Positions 1 through 7,864 of a stretch of DNA of 64,000 nucleotides are shown in pieces; the stretch's first letter is position 1, and each line of letters begins with the position of its first letter. The notes under the pieces are model-generated. The model saw nothing but the letters and a program-made list of their open reading frames with translations. It was not told where the DNA came from and ran no database searches. The DNA is taken from positions 40,571-104,570 of the forward strand of contig JAIMKV010000007.1 in the NCBI GenBank assembly GCA_020692205.1, in the 5' to 3' direction. The translations under genes were made by a program, and so were the position numbers. Origin of the DNA: Myxosarcina sp. GA_180221_E-2-1-MAG-40_15. Its GTDB lineage: Bacteria; Cyanobacteriota; Cyanobacteriia; Cyanobacteriales; Xenococcaceae.

Positions 1-14
1 TCCTGACTCCTGAC
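1..14. repeat. Heptamer tandem repeat, two copies
   Basis: Two copies of TCCTGAC abut the dcd stop. The reverse complement (GTCAGGA) closely resembles the heptamer array at 63954-64000. It is probably the edge of a short tandemly repeated repetitive (STRR) tract of the kind common in cyanobacteria. Confidence 0.5.
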
Positions 15-19
15 TTCAA

Positions 20-622
20 TCAAACCTTTGGCAAGGTTACGCCTGAGCCTTGATTTTGATATTTACCGCCGCGATCGGCATAGGTTGTTTCGCAAGATTC
101 TCCTTCAAAAAATAATAGTTGCACTACCCCTTCGTTGGCATAGATCTTGACATCAGCACTTGAAGCATTGCTAAACTCCAAAGTAATACTTTTACCTTGC
201 CAAGAAGCTTCTAAGGGTGTGGTATTGGCAATGACACCGACACGAGCATAAGTTGACTTACCCAAGCAAATAGCCGTAACGTTGGCAGGCATTTTAATGC
301 TTTCTAACGACGCTCCCAGACCATAGCTATTGGCAGGAATAATAAAGTAAGATGAGCCATCTTCGCTGCTGTGCAACTGGGCCTGTTCTAAGTTTTTGGA
401 ATTAAACTTTTTGGGATCTATTACCGTGCCAGGAATATGCCTAAAAATTCTAAAATCGTGCGGCGACAGACGAATATCATAACCATAAGAGCTAAGTCCC
501 CAACTAATAGTAGCTACGGCTTGCTCTGCGCCCAAAACCGCTTTTCTCACCGATTTTGATTCAAAAGGAGCAATCATCCCCTGGCGGGCTTGTTCAATTA
601 TCCACTTATCATTTTTGATCAT
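20..622 (-). CDS. dcd: dCTP deaminase
   Basis: Deaminates dCTP to dUTP for thymidylate synthesis in the cytosol. The protein has the Dcd/dUTPase fold signature: SSYGYDIRL near residue 44, GKSTYARVG near 121 (the RSSxAR-like triphosphate loop) and LEFSN with the likely catalytic Glu at about 149. The open frame extends eight codons upstream to 646, but MIKNDKWI at 622 matches the usual N-terminus of the family, giving 200 residues. It looks full length. The gene points leftward toward the window edge, so its downstream context is unseen. The family call is secure; whether this variant is mono- or bifunctional cannot be told from sequence. Confidence 0.93.
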   Translation of the reverse strand: MIKNDKWIIEQARQGMIAPFESKSVRKAVLGAEQAVATISWGLSSYGYDIRLSPHDFRIFRHIPGTVIDPKKFNSKNLEQAQLHSSEDGSSYFIIPANSYGLGASLESIKMPANVTAICLGKSTYARVGVIANTTPLEASWQGKSITLEFSNASSADVKIYANEGVVQLLFFEGESCETTYADRGGKYQNQGSGVTLPKV

Positions 623-746
623 GTTCCAGGCAATGTTGTAACTCAAAATTTCTTAGCAGAGAGTATCTTACCAAGATCAGTAGCTATATTAAACATTGTT
701 AACTATGTATTTAAAATCTAAATCCTTCTTCTAAATAAACATCAAA

Positions 747-1019
747 TCAATATTTAGCTGCAATTTCAGTTTGATAGTCAAAAAGAACCGTCTCGCCAAA
801 AGTAGAGATATTGCCTACATTTATATTTCTGTTGACTTCTGTGAATGTAGGGATAAGAAGGAAGCCATGATTACCAGCATTATAAGTTCCTTGAGCAATA
901 ATATATCCGAGATCGTTAATGCCTTTGGCTTCTGTAATTTTATAACCTAAATCAAAATATACAGGTTTTAGCCAATCATTAACGTTAGTTACAACTCCAT
1001 CTTGATAAATAATTGGGAT
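747..1019 (-). pseudogene. C-terminal remnant of a HAF-repeat-like extracellular protein
   Basis: On the minus strand a frame of about 90 codons runs from a stop near 1020 to a TGA at 747-749, with no start codon. Its translation includes ITEAKGINDLGYIIAQGTYN followed by AGNHGFLLIP. This is the INDxGxIxGxGxxxGxxxxFLLxP pattern of HAF-type beta repeats found in PEP-CTERM and other secreted proteins. Only the last one or two repeats remain, so I read it as a decayed 3' fragment. The repeat assignment is by pattern memory and needs a profile search. Confidence 0.5.
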
Positions 1020-1345
1020 TTATGTGAAGTAATTGCTAAGTTTGAAGGTATTTGTGATCTAGAACAATATAACTATTTGACCGTCTGTGACGTTAAACTT
1101 CGTTTGACCAACACCACAACTTAAGTCACTAAAAGTTGTTGGCTTACTCCGAACTCTCAATTGAGACAGGGATTTTTTTTTACTGTTTACTGAAAAAAGG
1201 TTGGGTTTACCGCAAAATTAGTTCGGGCAGTAACCGCTACCAAACAAGGTAATAAACCACACTTACAAGCTCAATAAAAATTCAATAAGATGATATCAAA
1301 GCGAGAAAAGAATTAGTAATAAATAAAACTTACGGAGATAAAAAG
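1020..1345. other. Spacer upstream of hspA
   Basis: This AT-rich stretch must hold the hspA promoter and leader. I see a 12-bp palindrome TCTCAATTGAGA at 1155-1166 but no CIRCE element (TTAGCACTC-N9-GAGTGCTAA). A GGAG ribosome binding site lies just before the hspA ATG. No gene is visible. Confidence 0.4.
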
Positions 1346-1804
1346 ATGGCGATTGTTCGTTATAGTCCTTGGCAAGAAATGAACTCTTTACAACACCAGT
1401 TAAATAGAATGCTTGATGATGTTTTAACCCCAGCTTCTGTAGCTGAGTTTGGTAACTTTTCCAAAGTTCCCTCAGTCGAACTTACCGAAACCAAAGAAAA
1501 TTTAGTTTTGCGATTAGAAGTGCCTGGAATGCAGCCTGCTGATCTTAACATTGAAGCAACAGCAAAAAGCGTTTCAATTTCAGGAGAACGTAAGTCTCAG
1601 GTCAAATCTGAAGCTGAAGGTAAAACTCGTTCTGAATTCCGCTACGGTAGTTTCCAAAGAGTAATTCCTCTACCTGCAAGAATTCAGAATACTGAAGTAA
1701 AAGCTGAATATAAAGACGGTATTCTTCAGCTAACCTTACCAAAAGCTGAATCAGAAAAAAACAAAGTAGTGAAAATTAATTTACTAGACAAAGCTGATGC
1801 TTAA
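1346..1804 (+). CDS. hspA: Hsp20/alpha-crystallin small heat-shock protein
   Basis: An ATP-independent holdase that binds unfolding proteins, and in cyanobacteria also protects thylakoid membranes and phycobilisomes. The 152-residue protein starts MAIVRYSPWQEMNSLQHQLN, as in class A bacterial sHsps. It carries an alpha-crystallin domain (about 40-145) with the VPGM and DGILQLTLPKAE motifs. A clear GGAG ribosome binding site precedes the ATG. It is monocistronic and followed by a strong terminator at 1902-1933. Homologues are heat-induced, and one cyanobacterial hsp17 leader acts as an RNA thermometer. I could not find convincing pairing over the ribosome binding site here. Confidence 0.93.
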   Translation: MAIVRYSPWQEMNSLQHQLNRMLDDVLTPASVAEFGNFSKVPSVELTETKENLVLRLEVPGMQPADLNIEATAKSVSISGERKSQVKSEAEGKTRSEFRYGSFQRVIPLPARIQNTEVKAEYKDGILQLTLPKAESEKNKVVKINLLDKADA

Positions 1805-1829
1805 TTACAGTTAATTAATTTACCGTAGA

Positions 1830-1877
1830 AGGCGGCGTACCTGTCACTAAATCAGGCGGCGTACCTGTCACTAAATC
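1830..1877. repeat. 24-bp tandem duplication of a dispersed repeat
   Basis: Two exact 24-bp copies (1830-1853 and 1854-1877) lie between the hspA stop and its terminator. Each begins AGGCGGCGTACCTGTCAC. This resembles the right half of the compound palindrome at 60565-60621 (AAGGCGGTGAACCTGTGAC), so it is probably a half-element of the same family. Confidence 0.7.
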
Positions 1878-1901
1878 AACTGATAATCTAGCTTAAATAC
1901 T

Positions 1902-1933
1902 ACTAGTCATAGTTAATCTATGACTAGTTTTTT
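1902..1933 (+). terminator. Intrinsic terminator of hspA
   Basis: A perfect 10-bp stem (1902-1911 with 1919-1928) has a 7-nt loop and is followed by a run of T. It is about 100 nt downstream of hspA, so the 3' UTR would include the tandem repeat. Confidence 0.8.
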
Positions 1934-2152
1934 AATTCACAAATCAGTTTCAGCGATCGCCTATAGGCACTCTTAATAATTTTGGCTATCTTTAAACTAA
2001 AAAGTTACTAGCAAAGCGCGATCGCATTTAAAAACATTTACACTTTCAACTTGAAGAGAATATGTTTGCAGGGATCGATAACTAACTGATAGGTTTGACG
2101 CTCGACAATGGACAGTTGACACTGTTTAATTAAATAATTAACCAAGAAAACA

Positions 2153-2578
2153 ATGACTGAAGAATTAATAGAACTGAGGAAAAGTATTGAAGCCCATGAT
2201 TACAAAACAGCGTTGCTTCTAGTTGATCGCTTAGAAGAAATGTCACTAGAAGACAAACTCAATAAAATATATAGCTATACGGTTATTTTGCTACAGTATT
2301 TAATCAAGCAGGAAGCTGAAGGAAGAACTACTAGATCTTGGAACAACTCAATTCTCAATTCACTAGAACAAATAAAGCGAACTAATAAAAGAAGAAAAGC
2401 CAGTGGTTATTATGCCTCTGCTTCAGACCTGATAGAGATTATTGAAGAAGCAAGCAGTCGTGCTTTAAGAGATGCTGCTGAAGAAGCTTTCGGCGGTGTT
2501 TACAGCGAACAAGAGATTTTAGCAAAAATTGATTTGGACTCAATTAAACAACAAGCCTTAGGGATGATTTCGGACTAG
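2153..2578 (+). CDS. DUF29-like small helical protein
   Basis: A 141-residue soluble, helical, charged protein. LLQYLIKQEAEGRTTRSWNN and the evenly spaced helices recall DUF29 proteins, a cyanobacteria-rich family of unknown role, but the match is from memory and incomplete. The C-terminal half (EEASSRALRDAAEEAFGG) is a distinct amphipathic segment. It stands alone between hspA and htrA with no visible operon partner. No catalytic residues can be named. It could also be an antitoxin-like or regulatory helical protein. Confidence 0.55.
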   Translation: MTEELIELRKSIEAHDYKTALLLVDRLEEMSLEDKLNKIYSYTVILLQYLIKQEAEGRTTRSWNNSILNSLEQIKRTNKRRKASGYYASASDLIEIIEEASSRALRDAAEEAFGGVYSEQEILAKIDLDSIKQQALGMISD

Positions 2579-2929
2579 GAACGAAGTCTACAATTATCTT
2601 TATTTCAACAATAAATTCTGAAGGGGCGACACAAGATGGTTAAAGGCAGATGAGAAGGGGAATTGAGTAAAGTAGTCTCCCGAAAAATGAGAGACGCGGA
2701 AGCGAAGCTTCCCAGTAACAGTAGCTCGGTTGCATCTATTGTGTATGTTAAGGTTTTTGGCGACACAGAAAAATTACTGGTCTAAGTGGGAGATATAGAA
2801 CCCCAAGCTTTTCAAAAAGGTATTATTATTCAAGTCGGTATTGAAGAGCGATCGCTTCTAGAATAGATGTAGCTAAATTCTTTTTATTCAAAGGCTCTAT
2901 TTTTACCCAATCAAATAAACCAGAAAAAA
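2579..2929. other. Spacer with palindromic repeat and a broken reading frame
   Basis: It contains GGAAGC-GAA-GCTTCC at 2698-2712, a palindrome type common in cyanobacterial spacers. Around 2730-2860 a plus-strand frame (VFGDTEKLLV, stop, VGDIEPQAFQKG) is interrupted by one stop. It could be a gene remnant, but I do not recognise it. Confidence 0.3.
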
Positions 2930-2957
2930 GCTGGCTCACAAATCACAGTGAGCCAGC
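2930..2957 (-). terminator. Intrinsic terminator of the htrA-type gene
   Basis: A perfect 10-bp GC-rich stem (2930-2939 with 2948-2957) encloses an 8-nt loop. Read on the minus strand it is followed by TTTTTTCTGG. It lies about 80 nt beyond the protease stop codon. Confidence 0.85.
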
Positions 2958-3034
2958 GTCTATTTATATTTAATAGATGTTTAGCTGCTTTGAGCTAATA
3001 GCTGAAAGCGGGATTGTTAATCGTCTCCATCTTA

Positions 3035-4264
3035 TTAAGAAAGTCCTTCTAACTGAGTCGTAACGACTTGCAACTTCAAAGTGCGATCGCCACGCCTAAC
3101 GGTCAACTGGAGATTTTTATCTAAGCCACTACCGTCAACGATGGTTTGCAACTCACCTGCGTCAGTAATTGGCTGACCATCAATAGCCGTAATTACATCC
3201 CCCAAACGTAAACCTGCTGACTCGGCTGGAGTATTAGGCAAGACTCTGACGATTAAGACTCCTTCAACTTCAGGAACAGCAAAAGGAGAATTGGGGTTAC
3301 TGTTATTTCTCTGGGCTAATTCTGGAGTTAGCGTCAGCATCTGCACCCCAATATAAGGGTGAGGAACTTGTTGACCCGCAGCTAAAGTATTGGTAATCGA
3401 TCTTGCCTTATCAATTGGGATAGCAAAACCAATGCCGTTAGCGTCAGGGCGAATTGCCGTATTGATGCCGATTACCTCTCCCTGTTCATTTAATAATGGT
3501 CCTCCAGAATTACCAGGGTTAATTGCGGCATCAGTTTGCAGAAAGTCAATGCGCTTATCAGGGATACCAACTTGAGCTGAAGAACGAGTTAGAGTACTAA
3601 TAATACCTAAAGTAACGGTGTTATTTAATCCTACAGGATTACCTACAGCGATCGCCCAGTCACCTACCTGAACGTTTTCCGAGTTACCCAAAGGAGCAAT
3701 AGGAAGATCTACCCCCGAAGCTTCAATCTTGACTACTGCCAAGTCGGTAACTTCATCTTTGCCTTTGACTATTCCTTCAAATTCTCGTCCATCATTGAGG
3801 ATAACCGTCACTCGCTCTGCGCCACTAACTACGTGAGCATTAGTCAAGATTATGCCGTCTTTTTGGGTAATAAAGCCCGAACCCTGTCCTCGTACCTGTC
3901 TTTCTCGCGGCATGGCACCGCCAAAGCGATCGCCAAAAAATTCGCGCAAGAAGGGATCTTCAAACAAAGGTTCCATTCTGGTGGCAACGGTTCTCTCTGT
4001 ATCAATTCTGACTACTGCTGGACCTGTTTTTGCCACAGCTGCTGCCACAAAACTACTGGACTTGCTGGTAGCAGGTGCTTGTGCCAGAATTTTTGGTTCG
4101 CTCTTGAGAGCAATAGGATTCTGCTTATAGTTTAATTTAGAGTTCAAAGGTAATGTGTCCGCCCGCGAAGACATTACTCTAATGGTGCTAAAAGTCAAAA
4201 TGACTCCTAAAAAAAGTGCTACAGCGTGGCTAGCCACTTTACCTAGAAATCGCTTATTTTTCAT
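3035..4264 (-). CDS. HtrA/DegP-family serine protease with PDZ domain
   Basis: A periplasmic or lumenal quality-control protease of the HhoA/HhoB/HtrA type. The 409 residues begin with an N-terminal hydrophobic export segment (about 10-32), then a trypsin-like domain with the full triad: His144 (NAHVVSG), Asp174 (TDLAVVKI) and Ser253 (GNSGGPL). One C-terminal PDZ domain follows (about 305-400, with LRLGDVITAIDGQPI). One PDZ and an N-terminal anchor match the cyanobacterial Hho/HtrA proteases; I cannot tell which paralogue it is. It is divergent from the Hsp70-like gene across about 160 bp, which suggests a shared stress-response promoter region. A strong terminator follows. Confidence 0.92.
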   Translation of the reverse strand: MKNKRFLGKVASHAVALFLGVILTFSTIRVMSSRADTLPLNSKLNYKQNPIALKSEPKILAQAPATSKSSSFVAAAVAKTGPAVVRIDTERTVATRMEPLFEDPFLREFFGDRFGGAMPRERQVRGQGSGFITQKDGIILTNAHVVSGAERVTVILNDGREFEGIVKGKDEVTDLAVVKIEASGVDLPIAPLGNSENVQVGDWAIAVGNPVGLNNTVTLGIISTLTRSSAQVGIPDKRIDFLQTDAAINPGNSGGPLLNEQGEVIGINTAIRPDANGIGFAIPIDKARSITNTLAAGQQVPHPYIGVQMLTLTPELAQRNNSNPNSPFAVPEVEGVLIVRVLPNTPAESAGLRLGDVITAIDGQPITDAGELQTIVDGSGLDKNLQLTVRRGDRTLKLQVVTTQLEGLS

Positions 4265-4422
4265 TATTAGTCAATTTCAATTAATTTAATTAGTCATACT
4301 TTCTTATCATAGCTTGACTAAATACTTGGCTTCTCTGTTCCTCATCGAGTTTATTGATGATCTATTACTTCTGGCGGAGTTTAAACGATAAACTAATTGG
4401 CAATAATCTTACATTATGATTA

Positions 4423-6039
4423 ATGCTTTCCATGGCAAATAACTCTAGTTCTCCTAACTCGTATGCCATTGATTTTGGCACTAGCAATACCGCGATTGCC
4501 CGTTGGAACATTGCTACAGGTAAAGCTGAACTGGTTAAATTACCTGGTTTATCGCAACAGTTTAGCTCTCTGCCACCTCTAATTCCTAGTTTGATTTATG
4601 TAGAAAATGCCGCAGCAGAAATGATTACGGCAGGACAAACGGTTCGCGATCGCGGTTTGGATTTAAAGAGCGATTTAAGATTTTTTCATAATTTTAAACG
4701 AGGCATTGGTACTGATATTCAGGGCTTTTTACCTGAATTGGATGGTCAAAAGATTTCGTTTGAGCAAATAGGGGAATGGTTCTTACGTCAGCTGATTAGC
4801 AGTCTTCAGTCGGAAATGTCGCAAAATCTAGAATCTTTGGTTTTGACTGTTCCTGTTGATAGTTTTGAATCCTATCGTCACTGGCTGATGGAAATCTGTC
4901 AGTCATTAGCAGTAGAACAGATTTGGATTTTGGATGAACCTACCGCTGCGGCTTTGGGCTATGGTGCGGCTGATCGAGAGTTGTTGCTAGTCATTGATTT
5001 TGGTGGCGGTACGGTGGATTTATCTTTGGTAAAGCTTTCGTCTAAAAGTCCTCAAAACGGTTATTTACTAAAGTGGGGCAAAAAAATGTTGGGTAAAAAT
5101 ACTGCCCAACAAAAGAACACGGCTCAGGTAATTGCCAAAGCAGGAGCTAATCTGGGGGGTGCAGATATTGATAATTGGTTAGTGGATTATTTTGCCACTA
5201 CCCAAGAGTTGCCTAAGTCTGCCTTGACTACTCGTTTGGCTGAACGGCTTAAGATCAAGCTTTCTGGCAATGAGTCGGCTAAAGAGGTTTACTTTGACGA
5301 TGAAACCTGGGCGACTTACGATCTGAGCTTGGATCGCGATCGCTTTGAGACGATCTTAGAAGAGCAGGGTTTTTTTGCCATACTTGATGGTCTAATGAAT
5401 CAAGTATGCCAGCAGGCTCAACGTAACGGAATTGAGGCTAGTGATATCGACTCAGTATTGTTAGTCGGTGGTTCGGTACAAATTCCCGCCGTACAAAATT
5501 GGGTCAAGCAGTATTTTGATGAAGCTAAGATAAAGAACCAACTTCAGTTTGAGGCGATCGCCACAGGTGCGTTACAGGTGTCTCAAACCGTTGAAGTACA
5601 AGACTTTTTAGCTCATAGCTATGGCATTCGCTATTGGAATCGTCAAACCAACAGCCATGACTGGCATCCGATTATCCCAACTGGACAGTCTTATCCGATG
5701 CAACAGCCAGCCGAACTAGTTTTAGGAGCTTCTCAACCCAATCAAAGCAGTATTGAGCTAATCGTTGGCGAATTGAGTGCAGATACCGCTACTGAGGTTT
5801 ATTTTGATGGCGATCGCCTAATCACTCGTCTGGTTGAAAATAACCACATAGTTCAGCCACTAAATGACCGTGAAGGGGCTAGGACTATTGCTCGCCTTGA
5901 ACCACCAGGAAACCCTGGAAGCGATCGCTTAAGACTATTATTTAGTGTCGATCCAGAAAGATATCTACGTATTACAGTAGAAGACTTATTAACTCAGAAA
6001 TCTTTACTGAATAATTACATAATAGTCAAGCTAAATTAA
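4423..6039 (+). CDS. Hsp70-like ATPase, short substrate domain
   Basis: An actin/Hsp70-fold ATPase, presumably a specialised chaperone. The phosphate loops are present: DFGTSNTA near the N-terminus, VIDFGGGTVDLS around residue 190 and LLVGGSVQIP around 350. After the roughly 400-residue ATPase domain only about 130 residues remain. These look like a reduced beta substrate-binding part, with no helical lid or EEVD-like tail, whereas true DnaK is about 610-640 residues. Two possible starts exist, 4423 and 4432 (MANNSSS), and neither has a clear ribosome binding site. It is divergent from the HtrA-type protease. Confidence 0.85.
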   Translation: MLSMANNSSSPNSYAIDFGTSNTAIARWNIATGKAELVKLPGLSQQFSSLPPLIPSLIYVENAAAEMITAGQTVRDRGLDLKSDLRFFHNFKRGIGTDIQGFLPELDGQKISFEQIGEWFLRQLISSLQSEMSQNLESLVLTVPVDSFESYRHWLMEICQSLAVEQIWILDEPTAAALGYGAADRELLLVIDFGGGTVDLSLVKLSSKSPQNGYLLKWGKKMLGKNTAQQKNTAQVIAKAGANLGGADIDNWLVDYFATTQELPKSALTTRLAERLKIKLSGNESAKEVYFDDETWATYDLSLDRDRFETILEEQGFFAILDGLMNQVCQQAQRNGIEASDIDSVLLVGGSVQIPAVQNWVKQYFDEAKIKNQLQFEAIATGALQVSQTVEVQDFLAHSYGIRYWNRQTNSHDWHPIIPTGQSYPMQQPAELVLGASQPNQSSIELIVGELSADTATEVYFDGDRLITRLVENNHIVQPLNDREGARTIARLEPPGNPGSDRLRLLFSVDPERYLRITVEDLLTQKSLLNNYIIVKLN

Positions 6040-6068
6040 CAAAGCATACTGTAACATGTACTTATGTG

Positions 6069-6097
6069 AAATCAACCAGAGTGCAATTGGTTGATTT
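6069..6097 (+). terminator. Hairpin downstream of the Hsp70-like gene
   Basis: A 10-bp stem (6069-6078 with 6088-6097) with a 9-nt loop, followed by only a few T residues, 30 nt past the stop. It is a likely but weak intrinsic terminator. Confidence 0.55.
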
Positions 6098-6412
6098 TGC
6101 TGTAATTCATCGAATATTTTAATATTTAGGAGGTTATTAGCCTAACTGCAAACGACTAATTCTTAATTAGTTTTCAATAATAGCTACTGTTTGGCATAGC
6201 TAAACATCTCAAATCGGCAATTTTATAACTCACAGCAATATAAATACTACATTACAGTTTTCATTACCATTATCACTTTACGCGTTAAGGAAATGATCTA
6301 GTAATAAATACTCAGATGGATTAAATTGAAAAGTTCAACATCAAAAAAGTAACAGTGAGCATATTGCAACACAGTAAATAACTGTCCCAGACCACAGAAA
6401 ATTACCAAAATA
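6098..6412. other. Spacer before the WecG-like gene
   Basis: AT-rich sequence with no coding potential on either strand. It presumably holds the promoter of the downstream glycosyltransferase, but I see no distinctive element. Confidence 0.3.
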
Positions 6413-7204
6413 ATGAAGCATAAGCGGGTAAATATATTAAATATTCCTATCGATAATATAGGGATGTACGAGCTTTTAGATAGGTTGCAAAGTGGTGGAG
6501 TTGTATTTACTCCTAACGTAGATCATCTGGTCAAGCTACAGAAGGATCGTGAATTTTATCAAGTATATCAAGTTGCCGATTATCGAATGTGCGATAGTCA
6601 GCTGATTTTATATGCCTCTCGTTTTTTGGGGCAGCCGATCCATGAAAAGGTATCGGGTTCGGACTTATTTCCTGCTTTTTACCAATGCTACAGTAGTGAT
6701 GCTAACGTCAAAATATTTTTGCTGGGCGGTTTAGACGGCGTAGCCGAAAAAGCTCGCTGTAGAATTAATGCTAAAGTTGGGCGCAATATGGTGATTGGTT
6801 CTTATTCTCCTTCTTTTGGCTTTGAAAAAGATCCCGCAGAGTGCAGCAAGATTATTGAGATGATTAATCGCTCTGGAGCTAACGTCTTGGCAGTAGGAGT
6901 TGGCGCACCCAAGCAAGAAAAATGGATTGGTAAATATAAAGCTAGCTTACCAGGAGTTTCTACTTTCTTTGCCATTGGTGCAACTTTAGACTTTGAAGCA
7001 GGAAACCTGCGTCGAGCGCCTGCATGGATGAGTGCGGCTGGTTTAGAGTGGCTTTATCGATTAATTTTAGAGCCTGGTAGACTTTGGAAAAGATATTTGG
7101 TGGAAGATGTAGGGTTTTTTGCGTTGATATTGCGCCAGAAACTTAATCTGAATCGTAAACAAACTTTTTTGGCAAGAGAAAGTTATTTGAAGCAAGATAA
7201 CTAA
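6413..7204 (+). CDS. WecG/TagA/CpsF-family glycosyltransferase
   Basis: Transfers a sugar (N-acetylmannosamine or a mannosaminuronate type in characterised members) to a lipid-linked acceptor at the inner membrane face. The 263-residue protein has the GT26 landmarks: FTPNVDHLVKLQKDREFY near 30, the RMCDSQLILYASRFLG block near 58 with its conserved Asp, LLGGLDGVAEKA near 104 and VGVGAPKQEKWI near 163. The basic C-terminal tail (about 215-255) is typical of membrane association. There are no other polysaccharide genes beside it. It is monocistronic with a strong terminator. The acceptor and sugar cannot be told. Confidence 0.9.
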   Translation: MKHKRVNILNIPIDNIGMYELLDRLQSGGVVFTPNVDHLVKLQKDREFYQVYQVADYRMCDSQLILYASRFLGQPIHEKVSGSDLFPAFYQCYSSDANVKIFLLGGLDGVAEKARCRINAKVGRNMVIGSYSPSFGFEKDPAECSKIIEMINRSGANVLAVGVGAPKQEKWIGKYKASLPGVSTFFAIGATLDFEAGNLRRAPAWMSAAGLEWLYRLILEPGRLWKRYLVEDVGFFALILRQKLNLNRKQTFLARESYLKQDN

Positions 7205-7250
7205 ATGTTTATTGCATTTTGTTTCTCTAATGTGTAGCAAAGCAATATTA

Positions 7251-7303
7251 AACCCAGATCTTTATTGGTTAAATTTTGTTTCAATTAAAGATCTGGGTTT
7301 TTG
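7251..7303 (+). terminator. Intrinsic terminator of the WecG-like gene
   Basis: A perfect 14-bp stem (7251-7264 with 7286-7299) has a 21-nt loop and is followed by TTTT. It is a strong terminator about 50 nt after the stop. Confidence 0.85.
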
Positions 7304-7663
7304 ACGTTGATGAACAACTTCAGCTTGATAATTCTTAGTTTCTCGTCGATAATTTAATTTAAAAGTTTCAACAGTAATATATTCTCAGCTTATGTTAATA
7401 ATCTTTAATATTACCAAATGATGCTTAAAATTACTTAGTAGATAATAACTAAATTCGGCTAGTAAACCAGAATTTATTCAAGTTAATGTATTGGTTGATT
7501 CAGAAATCAGGCAAACAACTACATTTCTAACTTACCAAGCTATAAAATTAATTTTTAACCTAAAATTTTGATTTACAAGTGTAAATCAAGTTAATTTTCT
7601 ATAGCCTATTTGCCATTAATAAGACATAATAAATTATGGGGAGAGGTTATTGAGGAATTAGTA
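7304..7663. other. Gene-poor spacer
   Basis: Very AT-rich sequence with no reading frame of note. Nothing recognisable apart from the likely promoter of the small membrane protein that follows. Confidence 0.3.
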
Positions 7664-7801
7664 ATGTTAGAAAGAATAGTGTTAGCTGCAATTATTACTT
7701 TTTGTGTTTACTTGTTTTTGAATTTGAGTGGCAAGCCTTCTAATAGGCCAGCTTTAGACTCTCAAAAAGCAGGTGTCAATCGAATTGCCTTTTCTTTATA
7801 G
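7664..7801 (+). CDS. Small single-pass membrane protein
   Basis: A 45-residue protein starting at an ATG with a GAGG ribosome binding site about 8 nt upstream (7652-7655). One hydrophobic helix (LERIVLAAIITFCVYLFLNL) spans residues 2-21, followed by a polar tail with several Lys/Arg/Asn. The frame extends upstream to a TTG at 7610, but the ATG has the better initiation signal. I do not recognise the family. It could be a small subunit-like or stress-type membrane peptide, or a chance frame. Confidence 0.4.
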   Translation: MLERIVLAAIITFCVYLFLNLSGKPSNRPALDSQKAGVNRIAFSL

Positions 7802-7864
7802 TTAAATATTGTTTACCAGAGTCGTTAGTTTAGCTAATTATTAAGCTAGTTTAAAGCAGCTTTG

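Noticed and set aside
62..1345. CIRCE element or SigH-type promoter for hspA
   Set aside because: No TTAGCACTC-N9-GAGTGCTAA match exists. The only palindrome (1155-1166) is short.
1300..1345. RNA thermometer masking the hspA ribosome binding site
   Set aside because: Only a four-base GTAA/TTAC pairing is visible beside the GGAG element, too weak to claim.
2730..2860. Possible coding remnant VFGDTEKLLV / VGDIEPQAFQKG
   Set aside because: One in-frame stop and no recognisable family. It stays noted in the spacer entry only.
3833..4135. 100-codon frame antisense to the HtrA-type gene
   Set aside because: It is a shadow of the protease coding frame, Cys-rich without pattern, and no start signal is present.
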